Assembly (NCBI RefSeq): GCF_002567005.1
Contig: NZ_NUZU01000015.1
Coordinates: 36,436-92,120, forward strand
Direction: 5' to 3'
From: Bacillus sp. AFS073361
Lineage (GTDB): Bacteria > Bacillota > Bacilli > Bacillales > Cytobacillaceae
DNA length: 55,685 nt
Numbering within the stretch: the first letter of the stretch is position 1; every line of letters starts with the position of its first letter. Shown here piece after piece: positions 9,534 to 17,568 of this stretch. The notes under the pieces are model-generated. The model searched no databases and was not told the origin of the DNA. It was given only the letters and a program-made list of their open reading frames with translations. The position numbers and the translations under genes were made by a program.

Positions 9534-12122
9534 ATGTTGAGTAGTTTTAAAAAACGGTTATCTGTAACATTAGTTTTTGTACTGGCATTGTTATCCGCGA
9601 TGCAAAGTGTGGTTTACGGGGCGGAAGAACCAAAGACGGAAACCATTAAGGAAAAACCTTTTCCTACCAAACAGGCCCGGACATTTTCAATCGCCTCACT
9701 TTATGGTGGGAACATAGGAAATGATTTTATCCAGGCTCAAGTCGGTTCTGATGGAAGATTCAATGCAGGACTTAAAGAAGAGGGTGCAGAAAGATGGTTT
9801 AATCTCATTTATAGTTGGCCATCAAGCCCAGGAACCTCTTTTACAACGTTAAAAGTCGATGGGAATACCCTAATCTATGGTAACCAGCCTGATGGTCAGT
9901 TTACCCAAGCTCCAGTTAATAATGATGGAAATACAAAAAATGAATCTGTATGGAAAACTGGCGACATAGCAGTAAAGCAAGTCTTACAGGCCGGAATAAA
10001 TCCGGCAACAGGTCTGCCTGATGCATTACAGATTAGGTACATTATTACAAACACAGGAACGGAAAACCATGATGTTGGTTTAAGAATGATGTTGGATACA
10101 ATGGTTGATGGAAATGACCAAGCCCCATTTAAAGTTCCGGGAAATGGAGAAGTTGAATCTATCAATTATGAAAAGGATTATTCTGGAAGTTCAGTCCCTG
10201 CATTTTGGCAAGCGTTCAACAACTTCAATAATCCAGATATAAGTGCTCAATATTCTATGAGCGGACGTGACGCTACTGCCCCAGATCGATTTGCCATAAC
10301 AAACTGGGGAAGAATTTCTGGTACTGAGTGGGACTATACTGTTACACCTGGTATGAGAACAGGTGATAGTGCCGTAGGAATGTGGTGGGAACCTAAAACA
10401 TTAGCACCAGGAGAACAAAAAATTATAACTACTTATTATGGTAGACCAGGTGTCGGTGGAGACAGGGCACTTGTTTTAAGTGGAAGACAAAGATTAACAT
10501 ATGATGAATGGTCTTCTGCTCCTTTTAACATAATTTCTTATTTTACAAATAACACTCAAACAACTCAAAATAATGTAAGGTTAGTTCTTGAAGCAGATTC
10601 AGGAATCAATCTTGTTAATAATGATTCCGATCATTCTATAGGAACTGTAAATAGCGGTTCAACGACTCAATCCGCATGGAGTCTTAGAGCAACAACACAA
10701 GGACGACATACGATTACAGTAAAAGCATATACAAATGGTTCGAATGAACCTTTTGCAACTGCAGAATATCAAGTAGAAGCATTAGAGCCAGTTGTACCAA
10801 CTAATATTACCCTTGGTGGCAGCCAGGGCACCTCTAATGATGGAACACCAATTGCTGGGCGGGTTAGTCCGTTAACGGTAAATGCAGACTTTGATAATCC
10901 AAGAGCTATTGGAGTGACGTTGATTGCGACAGATGGAGATGGTACAAGATATGAGCATGAAATGGATACTACAAATGGCGTGGATTGGAAGCATACATTT
11001 ACACCAAGCCAAGTAGGCTTATGGGAATCGCCAATGACTATAAAGGTAGTTCCTCGATATGCAAATGGAACGACGGGTACTCCGTTAGAATTCCCAATCC
11101 AATTAATTGATCCAAGCGGATTTATTTATAATGGAAATAAAGGGGAAGATTGGCGCTTACCTGGAGCAAAGGTTATATTACAGTACTTTGATCCTGAAGT
11201 TGATACTTGGGTAAATATGAGTGAGGAAGCATATCCAGGCAGAATGTCGCCTATTACCAATCCTCAAATTACTGGCATTGATGGAAGATATGGATGGGAT
11301 GCAGCTGCTGGAAAATATCGGGTAATTGTAAGTCGTCCTGGGTTTGAGACAACAACTAGTCATGATGTGGTTATTCCGCCTCCAGTCACTGATTTAAACG
11401 TAGCTCTAACACCGACAGACAATGATAAACCTATCATCTCTGCTACAGGAGTTACTAATGGTACATCTTATACCGCGCAGGTTACAGTTAACTTCTCTTC
11501 TACTGATGACGTAGCAGGGGTACGTTACATTACGTATAAGATTGATGGAAATAATGAGGTTAAAACAAATGGAGACAGTGTAAGCTTACCAGCAGTAAGT
11601 GCTGTTGGAAATCATACCATTACTTTAACCTCAATGGATCATGCTGGTAATGAAACAGTAAAAACTTTTAATTTTGAAATTAAGAACCCGGATCAACAAT
11701 CCGAAGATATGATGCCAATCGTAACTGCAGCTGTAGAAAAGAGTCTATCAACACAAAATAGTATAAAGGCTGCTTTGGATAAGATTAATACAAATCAGGC
11801 AAAAACTTTAATAAATGAAGAATTAAATAAAGCAAAAGCATCAAACGCCGAGGCGAAAGTAAAAATTACAAGATTAAAAGAACTTTTAGCTGCATATAAC
11901 GGTACGAAAATACCTGCAAGCCAATTAACCGTTCTCCGAAATAATATGCTTTTAGCTGAGCAGCAAAACGTTTTAGCAGCCACAAAACTAGATGAGGGTA
12001 TAAATACAAGCTCACTGTCAACATCGAAAGCTCGTACTAATGAAGCATTGAAAGCGAATGCCTATTCACTTAACTACTTAGAATATATAAAAGCCAACTT
12101 AAAAGCATATGGAATAAAATAA
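9534..12122 (+). CDS. large secreted multidomain protein, probable biofilm matrix component
   Basis: The 862-aa product starts with a typical Sec signal peptide (positive MLSSFKKR, hydrophobic core to about 27, cleavage near VVYGA). The mature chain appears to hold an N-terminal beta-sandwich region (about 40-320), a CARDB/Ig-like segment (about 325-415), further Ig-like beta segments (about 420-525), a carboxypeptidase-regulatory-like segment (about 530-620) and an Ig-like domain of the bacterial surface type (VRYITYKIDG, TSMDHAGNETVKTF; about 635-720). A helical C-terminal tail (about 730-862) is rich in Ala, Lys and Asn. There is no LPXTG, SLH or other anchor, so it is likely released or held by the matrix. 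It is a single gene with a strong ribosome site (GGAGGA), its own SinR-type operator and a terminator. The domain borders are estimates by eye; function is inferred from context. Confidence 0.7.
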   Translation: MLSSFKKRLSVTLVFVLALLSAMQSVVYGAEEPKTETIKEKPFPTKQARTFSIASLYGGNIGNDFIQAQVGSDGRFNAGLKEEGAERWFNLIYSWPSSPGTSFTTLKVDGNTLIYGNQPDGQFTQAPVNNDGNTKNESVWKTGDIAVKQVLQAGINPATGLPDALQIRYIITNTGTENHDVGLRMMLDTMVDGNDQAPFKVPGNGEVESINYEKDYSGSSVPAFWQAFNNFNNPDISAQYSMSGRDATAPDRFAITNWGRISGTEWDYTVTPGMRTGDSAVGMWWEPKTLAPGEQKIITTYYGRPGVGGDRALVLSGRQRLTYDEWSSAPFNIISYFTNNTQTTQNNVRLVLEADSGINLVNNDSDHSIGTVNSGSTTQSAWSLRATTQGRHTITVKAYTNGSNEPFATAEYQVEALEPVVPTNITLGGSQGTSNDGTPIAGRVSPLTVNADFDNPRAIGVTLIATDGDGTRYEHEMDTTNGVDWKHTFTPSQVGLWESPMTIKVVPRYANGTTGTPLEFPIQLIDPSGFIYNGNKGEDWRLPGAKVILQYFDPEVDTWVNMSEEAYPGRMSPITNPQITGIDGRYGWDAAAGKYRVIVSRPGFETTTSHDVVIPPPVTDLNVALTPTDNDKPIISATGVTNGTSYTAQVTVNFSSTDDVAGVRYITYKIDGNNEVKTNGDSVSLPAVSAVGNHTITLTSMDHAGNETVKTFNFEIKNPDQQSEDMMPIVTAAVEKSLSTQNSIKAALDKINTNQAKTLINEELNKAKASNAEAKVKITRLKELLAAYNGTKIPASQLTVLRNNMLLAEQQNVLAATKLDEGINTSSLSTSKARTNEALKANAYSLNYLEYIKANLKAYGIK

Positions 12123-12143
12123 AAATACAAGAAAGTATATTTA

Positions 12144-12176
12144 GGGACCTATTACTTTTAGAAGTTTAGGTCCTTT
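12144..12176 (+). terminator. intrinsic terminator of the matrix-protein gene
   Basis: The arms AGGACCTA-type and TAGGTCCT (about 12144-12151 and 12167-12174) form a hairpin followed by TTTTT, 20 bases past the stop codon. Confidence 0.85.
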
Positions 12177-12286
12177 TTACTGTTTGTAGATATAAATAAG
12201 CCTTTTTTAAACAATAATGTACTAAATCATTATGGAAATTAAATTTGAACAACTTTAGATTTTATTTTCTATTTTGTGATATATAG

Positions 12287-12343
12287 TTGACACTAATTAG
12301 GAGAGGTGGTATTTTATAAGTATAATCGTTCTTCATAAAGAAC
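12287..12343 (+). promoter_or_regulatory. lasso cluster promoter with SinR-type operator
   Basis: TTGACA (12287-12292), a 17-bp spacer and TATTTT (12310-12315) form the promoter. The operator GTTCTTCATAAAGAAC (12328-12343), one base off the perfect palindrome GTTCTTTATAAAGAAC, lies just downstream and would block initiation. A further GAACGATTCTTT half-site-like stretch follows. The rest of the gene-free stretch 12177-12461 shows nothing else. Confidence 0.75.
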
Positions 12344-12461
12344 GAACGATTCTTTATTGTGATTATTATGCAAAAGAAGTATCAATACATATTTCACTGA
12401 TATATTAGTAATCTTCAAGTTTATCAAACTACACTAGCGTGAACAGAACCAGGAGGAGCCA

Positions 12462-14399
12462 ATGAGTGCAATTGTAGGGATTGTTCATTTTAATAAACAA
12501 CCTGTAAATATTGAACATGGAAGAAACTTAATGCAGTCTTTAGAAAGCTTCCCTGCAGATGATGTTCAAGTTTGGTGTAAAGATAATGTTTTCCTAGGGT
12601 GCCATGCACAGTGGATTACTCCGGAATCTATCGGTGAAAAACTGCCGTTTTATGATTATGAAAGACAATGTGTAATAACGTCAGATGCAATTATTGATAA
12701 TCGTGATGAATTATTTGAGAGATTGCAAGTAGAAAAATCTCATAGAAAAACGATATCTGATAGCCAATTAATATTAAAATCCTATTATAAATGGGGTGAA
12801 GATTCACCAAAATATTTAGTAGGTGATTTTGCATTCGTTATTTGCGATAACAATAAAAAGCAGGTTTTTGGAGCGAGAGATTTCGCAGGAGCAAGGACAC
12901 TTTATTATTTCAGTGACCAACAAAAACTGGCCTTTTCAACAACCATTCAGCCGTTATTTTCGTTGCCATATATTAAGAAAGAATTGAACCAGCAGTGGCT
13001 TGCGGAGTATTTAGCAATACCTGATTTGTTTGATTCAGTGGATACAACTTCAACAGTATATAAGAATATAAAACAAATCCCTCCCTCCCATACCTTGTTA
13101 ATAAAGGGGGACAAGGTAACACTACGAAATTTCGCAGCAGTAACTATGGGAAAATCGCTACAATTAAAGTCAAACGAAGAATATGAGGAAGCATTTCGTG
13201 ATGTGTTTCAGTTATCTGTAAATGCTAAGTTACGTACCCACAAACAGATTGGTTCGCACTTAAGTGGTGGATTGGATTCTAGTTCGGTAGTTAGCTATGC
13301 TGTCAATACGTTACGTAAGGAAAATAAACATTTACATACGTACAGTTATATACCTCCTAATGATTTTGTTGATTTTACACCCAAATACAGAATTGCTGAT
13401 GAGAGGCCGTTTATACAATCAACAGTAAGACACGTGGGGAATATTAATGATAACTATTTGGATTTTGAGGGAAAAAGTCCGCTATCTGAATTAGATGATT
13501 GGCTTGAAATTATGGAGATGCCATACAAATTTCTTGAAAATTCGTTTTGGATGAAGGGGGTTTTAGAGAAGGCCCACAGTCAAGGGGTGGGAGTGTTATT
13601 AAGTGGGGGAGGAGGAAACTTTACAATTTCCTGGGGTCCCGCTTTAGAGTATTATGCACTTCTTTTAAAAAAATTCAGATGGATGCGACTTTATCATGAA
13701 GCAAATCTTTATTGTAAAAACACAGGAGCAAGAAAATCTAAAATTATTTCAGCAATTGGAAAAACTGCATTTCCATCTGTTTACCAGATGTTATCATCGA
13801 ACGAAATATTTCCGTTTCCACTAACAATTAATCATGAATTTGCAAGGGAAGCAAACGTTTTTGAAAAATTAAAAGAGCAAGGTATTGATGTAACAGGTTC
13901 TTCTATAACTAATCCTTATAATGAAAGAAAAAAGTGGTTTGAAAATGGATACTATTGGAATGCGTCAGGCACGGCGCTTTCTAAATTATCACTTCGCTAT
14001 TCGTTATGGAGCCGGGATCCAACAAATGATATACGAGTGATAAATTATTGTCTATCTGTACCAGAAAATCAATTTGTCCAAGATGGTTATAATCGATCTC
14101 TTATTCGTAGATCAACAAAGGGTTACTTGCCTGATAAGGTACGGTTAAACCAGCGTTTTCGAGGTATCCAGGGGGCAGATTGGGTGTATCGTATGATACC
14201 TTCATGGTATTCATTAATGGATGAATTTCATCAACTTACTAGAGATCCAATAGTATCTGAATTTCTAAATATAGGATTAATCAAATCCCTTGTTTCAAAA
14301 TTTGAATCAGAACCACGTAGTGATTACGCATTTAATCCGGAATTTCGAGTGTTGATGCGTAGTTTAATAGTTTATAGATTTCTCAAAAAGTTAACTTGA
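12462..14399 (+). CDS. lasso peptide macrolactam synthetase (asparagine synthetase-like, C protein)
   Basis: The 645-aa protein has an N-terminal class-II amidotransferase-like half (about 1-190) and a C-terminal ATP-dependent asparagine synthetase half (about 240-640). The PPi-loop motif SGGLDSSS sits at about 269-276. Residue 2 is Ser rather than the catalytic Cys of true glutaminases, as is normal for lasso cyclases, which need only the adenylation half: they adenylate the side-chain carboxylate of the ring Asp/Glu and close the macrolactam. It starts at an ATG after AGGAGGAG. It is the first gene of the cluster, 14 bp ahead of the precursor gene. The product is expected to be cytoplasmic and to act together with B1 and B2. 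Confidence 0.92.
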   Translation: MSAIVGIVHFNKQPVNIEHGRNLMQSLESFPADDVQVWCKDNVFLGCHAQWITPESIGEKLPFYDYERQCVITSDAIIDNRDELFERLQVEKSHRKTISDSQLILKSYYKWGEDSPKYLVGDFAFVICDNNKKQVFGARDFAGARTLYYFSDQQKLAFSTTIQPLFSLPYIKKELNQQWLAEYLAIPDLFDSVDTTSTVYKNIKQIPPSHTLLIKGDKVTLRNFAAVTMGKSLQLKSNEEYEEAFRDVFQLSVNAKLRTHKQIGSHLSGGLDSSSVVSYAVNTLRKENKHLHTYSYIPPNDFVDFTPKYRIADERPFIQSTVRHVGNINDNYLDFEGKSPLSELDDWLEIMEMPYKFLENSFWMKGVLEKAHSQGVGVLLSGGGGNFTISWGPALEYYALLLKKFRWMRLYHEANLYCKNTGARKSKIISAIGKTAFPSVYQMLSSNEIFPFPLTINHEFAREANVFEKLKEQGIDVTGSSITNPYNERKKWFENGYYWNASGTALSKLSLRYSLWSRDPTNDIRVINYCLSVPENQFVQDGYNRSLIRRSTKGYLPDKVRLNQRFRGIQGADWVYRMIPSWYSLMDEFHQLTRDPIVSEFLNIGLIKSLVSKFESEPRSDYAFNPEFRVLMRSLIVYRFLKKLT

Positions 14400-14413
14400 A
14401 GGGAGGTGAATAT

Positions 14414-14548
14414 ATGAAAAAAGAGTGGCAAAAACCGGAATTAGAAATTCTTAACATCAACATGACAATGCTAGGAGCCAATAATGGGGGTATCGATTTA
14501 ACTGTAAGAGATCCGTTTGATGGTGAAGAAGTACATTTGCATAGCTAA
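14414..14548 (+). CDS. paeninodin-family lasso peptide precursor (A)
   Basis: This 44-aa gene has a strong GGGAGGTGA ribosome site. The leader carries the RRE-binding motif W5-x-x-P8-x-L10 (a YxxPxL variant: EWQKPELEIL) and the conserved Thr18 at the penultimate leader position (NMTM). Cleavage after Met19 gives a 25-residue core beginning LGANNGGID, in which Asp28 is core residue 9. This fits a Leu1-Asp9 macrolactam ring, the same ring size as paeninodin. The acidic tail ends EEVHLHS, and the C-terminal Ser44 matches the residue phosphorylated in paeninodin. If cleavage were one residue later, Gly1-Asp8 would be the ring. Ring and cleavage site are inferred, not shown. Confidence 0.9.
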   Translation: MKKEWQKPELEILNINMTMLGANNGGIDLTVRDPFDGEEVHLHS

Positions 14549-14567
14549 ATATTTGTAGTTATAAACT

Positions 14568-14603
14568 GCCCTTATACAGTTAGAAATAGTATAAGGGCTT
14601 TCT
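14568..14603 (+). terminator. attenuator hairpin after the lasso precursor gene
   Basis: A perfect 10-bp stem (GCCCTTATAC 14568-14577 with GTATAAGGGC 14589-14598) is followed by TTTCT. It sits between the precursor and the maturation genes. Partial termination here would give more precursor than enzyme mRNA. Confidence 0.75.
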
Positions 14604-14636
14604 AAAACTCATCTTGGGCATTTGGGGTGTGATAAA

Positions 14637-15572
14637 GTGATTGGTATTAGAGATAAGTTTATTTTTAGAGCTTTTGGACTTAGTTTATTGAGTGATATAA
14701 ATCTACCTGAATTACCAACTATTATTGAACTAAAGGAAAAAGTAGATGTTGTAATTGAAATTAATGATCTGACAAATGAATGGAACGAGTTAGTTCCAAA
14801 GAATGCAAAATATCTAGTTAAAAAGAACATCATTTTATTCATGATTCCCAATACCGCAATTTTTTATATTAAGGAAGGAAAAAAAATTATTGTGGCTCCA
14901 ATGAATGGAGCAGATGAAGGCAAGATTAGGCTTTACTTACTTGGTACGTGTATGGGAGCACTTTTGATCCAAAGGGGAATAATGCCATTGCATGGGAGTG
15001 CAGTGGAAATTGAAGGGAAGGCTTACGCTATTATTGGTGATTCTGGGGCAGGTAAGTCGACTCTTGCATCTGCTTTCTTAAGCAAGGGCTATAAGATGCT
15101 AAGTGATGATGTAGTTCCAGTATTCTTTTCACAAGATGATATCCCCTATGTTACCCCTTCTTATCCCCAACAGAAACTTTGGAAGGAAAGTCTAGATGAA
15201 TTTGGTATGGAAACAAATAATTATCATCCAATAATTGAAAGGGAAACAAAATTTGCTGTTCCAGTTGTCTCAAATTTCTCCGAAAATGCTGTTCCCTTAG
15301 CGGGTGTATTTGAATTAATAAAGGCAGACAATAATGAAAGTATTAATATTCAAAGTATTGTAGGAATTAAACGTATGGAAATTTTATTTACACATACTTA
15401 TCGGAATTTTTTAATAGAATTACTAGACTTGATGGGTTGGCATTTTACTAGTTCAGTAAAAATTTCAAAAAAAGTAGATGTTTTCAGGCTCCGTCGTCCT
15501 GCAACAGAATTTACTGCCCGAAATTTAGTGTTATTGATTCTAAATACTATACACAAGGGGACCTCTAAATGA
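14637..15572 (+). CDS. HPr kinase-like lasso peptide kinase
   Basis: The protein of about 311 aa has the P-loop GDSGAGKST (about 134-142) preceded by LHGSAVEI, and SDDVVP (about 159-164), as in the HPr-kinase-like enzymes of paeninodin-type clusters that phosphorylate the C-terminal serine of the precursor before maturation. It lacks the HPr kinase/phosphorylase N-terminal domain. I place the start at GTG 14637, with GGGGTG six bases upstream, rather than TTG 14622. It overlaps the RRE gene by 4 bp. Its likely substrate is Ser44 of the adjacent precursor; that is inferred from the characterised paeninodin pathway. Confidence 0.88.
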   Translation: MIGIRDKFIFRAFGLSLLSDINLPELPTIIELKEKVDVVIEINDLTNEWNELVPKNAKYLVKKNIILFMIPNTAIFYIKEGKKIIVAPMNGADEGKIRLYLLGTCMGALLIQRGIMPLHGSAVEIEGKAYAIIGDSGAGKSTLASAFLSKGYKMLSDDVVPVFFSQDDIPYVTPSYPQQKLWKESLDEFGMETNNYHPIIERETKFAVPVVSNFSENAVPLAGVFELIKADNNESINIQSIVGIKRMEILFTHTYRNFLIELLDLMGWHFTSSVKISKKVDVFRLRRPATEFTARNLVLLILNTIHKGTSK

Positions 15573-15868
15573 TAAAAACGCAAAATGTTTCATTGAAATT
15601 ATCCATTATTCAAAGTAAAGGTAATATAGCATCTGATATGGATGGGGAAAAAGTATTAATGAGTATAAAAAATAGTAAATATTATAATTTGGGTAAATTA
15701 GGCGGTGTTATTTGGGATATAATTGAAACAAAAATATCTGTAACTAACCTGATTGCTATACTATTATCCGAATATGATATTGAGCAATCCATGTGTGAGG
15801 AACAAGTTATAACCTTTCTTGAACTTTTGAATAGAGAGGGATTAATTATTATTGGAGATGAAACCTAA
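15569..15868 (+). CDS. PqqD-like RiPP recognition element (lasso B1)
   Basis: This is a 99-aa stand-alone PqqD fold. It opens with short beta strands (ASDMDGEKVLMSIKNSKYYNLGKLGGVIWDII region) and ends in helices and the LLNREGLIII wing typical of RREs. In lasso pathways this protein binds the leader (here the WxxPxL motif) and delivers it to the B2 protease and cyclase. It is coupled by a 4-bp overlap to the kinase gene and precedes B2 by 44 bp. Confidence 0.9.
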   Translation: MIKTQNVSLKLSIIQSKGNIASDMDGEKVLMSIKNSKYYNLGKLGGVIWDIIETKISVTNLIAILLSEYDIEQSMCEEQVITFLELLNREGLIIIGDET

Positions 15869-15912
15869 TTCCTAAATTGTTATAAGTATTATACTGGAAG
15901 GAATTTAGTGAT

Positions 15913-16386
15913 ATGAATAAAGTAAGGATCTTTTTGACATTAGATATTAATACAAGGTTATTCTTCTTAGAGGCCTTTATTTTTTTAGGATGGGCAAGAA
16001 TTCTCAAATGTTTTCCATTTAATAAAGTTGCACCGTCCTTAGGGGAACATATGAATGAGACCTCTTTTTCTCATGAAGACATGAATATTAAAGTTCTTAA
16101 GAAAGTATCTCAGTCCATTCAGATAATGAGCCGTTATACCTTCTGGGAAAGCCAATGTCTAGTAAGGGCGATTGCAGGTATGAAAATGTTGGAAAGACGA
16201 AGAATTGAAAGCACCCTATATTTAGGCACTGGTAAGGATGAATTTGGAAGGTTTGCTGCCCATGCATGGCTTCGAAGTGGACACTACTACATTACTGGAG
16301 CAGATGGTATGGAGAAATATAATGTAGTCAGTATGTTTGCAAGAACATTTAGTAATGAAAATATTGAAGGAGAAGGCAATGAATAA
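15913..16386 (+). CDS. lasso leader peptidase (transglutaminase-like B2)
   Basis: The 157-aa product shows the B2 signature: Cys82 in ESQCLVRA and His117 in AAHAWLRSG, the Cys-His pair of the transglutaminase-like cysteine protease fold that removes the leader. B2 length is normally about 140-160 aa, so it is complete. Translation starts at the ATG after GGAAGGAATTTAGTGAT. The next gene starts inside its last codons. Confidence 0.9.
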   Translation: MNKVRIFLTLDINTRLFFLEAFIFLGWARILKCFPFNKVAPSLGEHMNETSFSHEDMNIKVLKKVSQSIQIMSRYTFWESQCLVRAIAGMKMLERRRIESTLYLGTGKDEFGRFAAHAWLRSGHYYITGADGMEKYNVVSMFARTFSNENIEGEGNE

Positions 16387-17557
16387 AACTTTCCAACTTG
16401 ACCTAAAAAGGGTTCCCGATGAATTGATATTAATATTTGATATACTCAAGAATAGTAAAAATGAATGTGAAATTACTAAAGAACAGATTAAAAATACTGA
16501 TTGGGAAAAGTTTCTTAAATTGGTGATACACCACCGAGTTTACCCATTAATATTAAATTCAACCAATCCTGAAAACAATTTAATCCCTTCGCATGTAGTT
16601 CAAACCATTTCCCAAATTAACAAAAGGAACACATTTCAAATGCTTTATTTATGTTCGGAAATGGAACAAGTGAATAACAACTGTATTGAAAATCATATCC
16701 GTGTTCTATTTTTAAAAGGTCCGGTTTTAGCTGCTGAGCTTTATGGAGATGTTTCTCTTCGAACCTCCATTGATTTAGATGTTCTAATTTCTATAGATGA
16801 TTTGGAAGAAATGGAGAAACTTTTAGTTAAGTCTGGCTATGTTAAAGACGATTATATCGAAACTGTATTAAGCGATTGGAAGTGGAGGCATCATCATTTT
16901 ACATTTTTTCACCCTGAGAAGGGAATTAAACTTGAAGTTCATTGGAGATTAAATCCTGGCCCAGGGAAGGAACCGAAATTTGATGAATTATGGGAAAGAA
17001 AAAGAATTAGTTCATTAACAACTAGTCCACTCTATTTTTTAGGGGCAGAAGATTTATTTCTATTTCTTGTCTCACATGGAGCACGTCATGGTTGGTCAAG
17101 GCTTCGTTGGTTAATAGATATTGACCGAATCGTAAGACAAAATCTTGATTGGTCAAAATTAATAATGTTATTAAAAAAATATCATTATTTACAAATTGGT
17201 GGGCAAGCACTGGTACTAACCTCTCAATTATTAAAAACCCCAATCAAAAAGGAGATAGAAATTTTAATAAAAGGATTTCGACCTTTTCAATTAGCTCAGG
17301 GAGCAATGTTTTATTTTGAAAAAATGGTTAATCTACATACGGAGCCAGTTCCCAAAGACATAGCAAGCTATCACAAACGGCACTTATTTTCTTTAATGTC
17401 TATTCAACAAAAGTTATTTTTTATTGTAAGCTTTCTATACCCTTACCCTGCTGATGCAGAGACATTACCTCTACCAAAATTTTTCCACTTTTTATACTTT
17501 CCATTACGCCCCTTTTTATGGGCTTGGAGGAAAACTAGGAACCATGCATTGTCATAG
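16379..17557 (+). CDS. nucleotidyltransferase-family protein of the lasso cluster
   Basis: The 392-aa protein belongs to the nucleotidyltransferase family often found in paeninodin-type clusters. The metal-binding acidic motif lies in SLRTSIDLDVLIS (about 135-147) after FLKGPVLAAELYGD. The downstream segment HFTFFHPEKGIKLEVHWRL is also characteristic. The best start is ATG 16379, with AGGAG ten bases upstream; it overlaps B2 by 8 bp. Its role in lasso tailoring is not established to my knowledge; transfer of a nucleotidyl group to the peptide or its phosphoserine is possible. A paralogue occurs in the second RiPP locus (52448). Confidence 0.82.
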   Translation: MNKTFQLDLKRVPDELILIFDILKNSKNECEITKEQIKNTDWEKFLKLVIHHRVYPLILNSTNPENNLIPSHVVQTISQINKRNTFQMLYLCSEMEQVNNNCIENHIRVLFLKGPVLAAELYGDVSLRTSIDLDVLISIDDLEEMEKLLVKSGYVKDDYIETVLSDWKWRHHHFTFFHPEKGIKLEVHWRLNPGPGKEPKFDELWERKRISSLTTSPLYFLGAEDLFLFLVSHGARHGWSRLRWLIDIDRIVRQNLDWSKLIMLLKKYHYLQIGGQALVLTSQLLKTPIKKEIEILIKGFRPFQLAQGAMFYFEKMVNLHTEPVPKDIASYHKRHLFSLMSIQQKLFFIVSFLYPYPADAETLPLPKFFHFLYFPLRPFLWAWRKTRNHALS

Positions 17558-17568
17558 GAGGATAGGAA

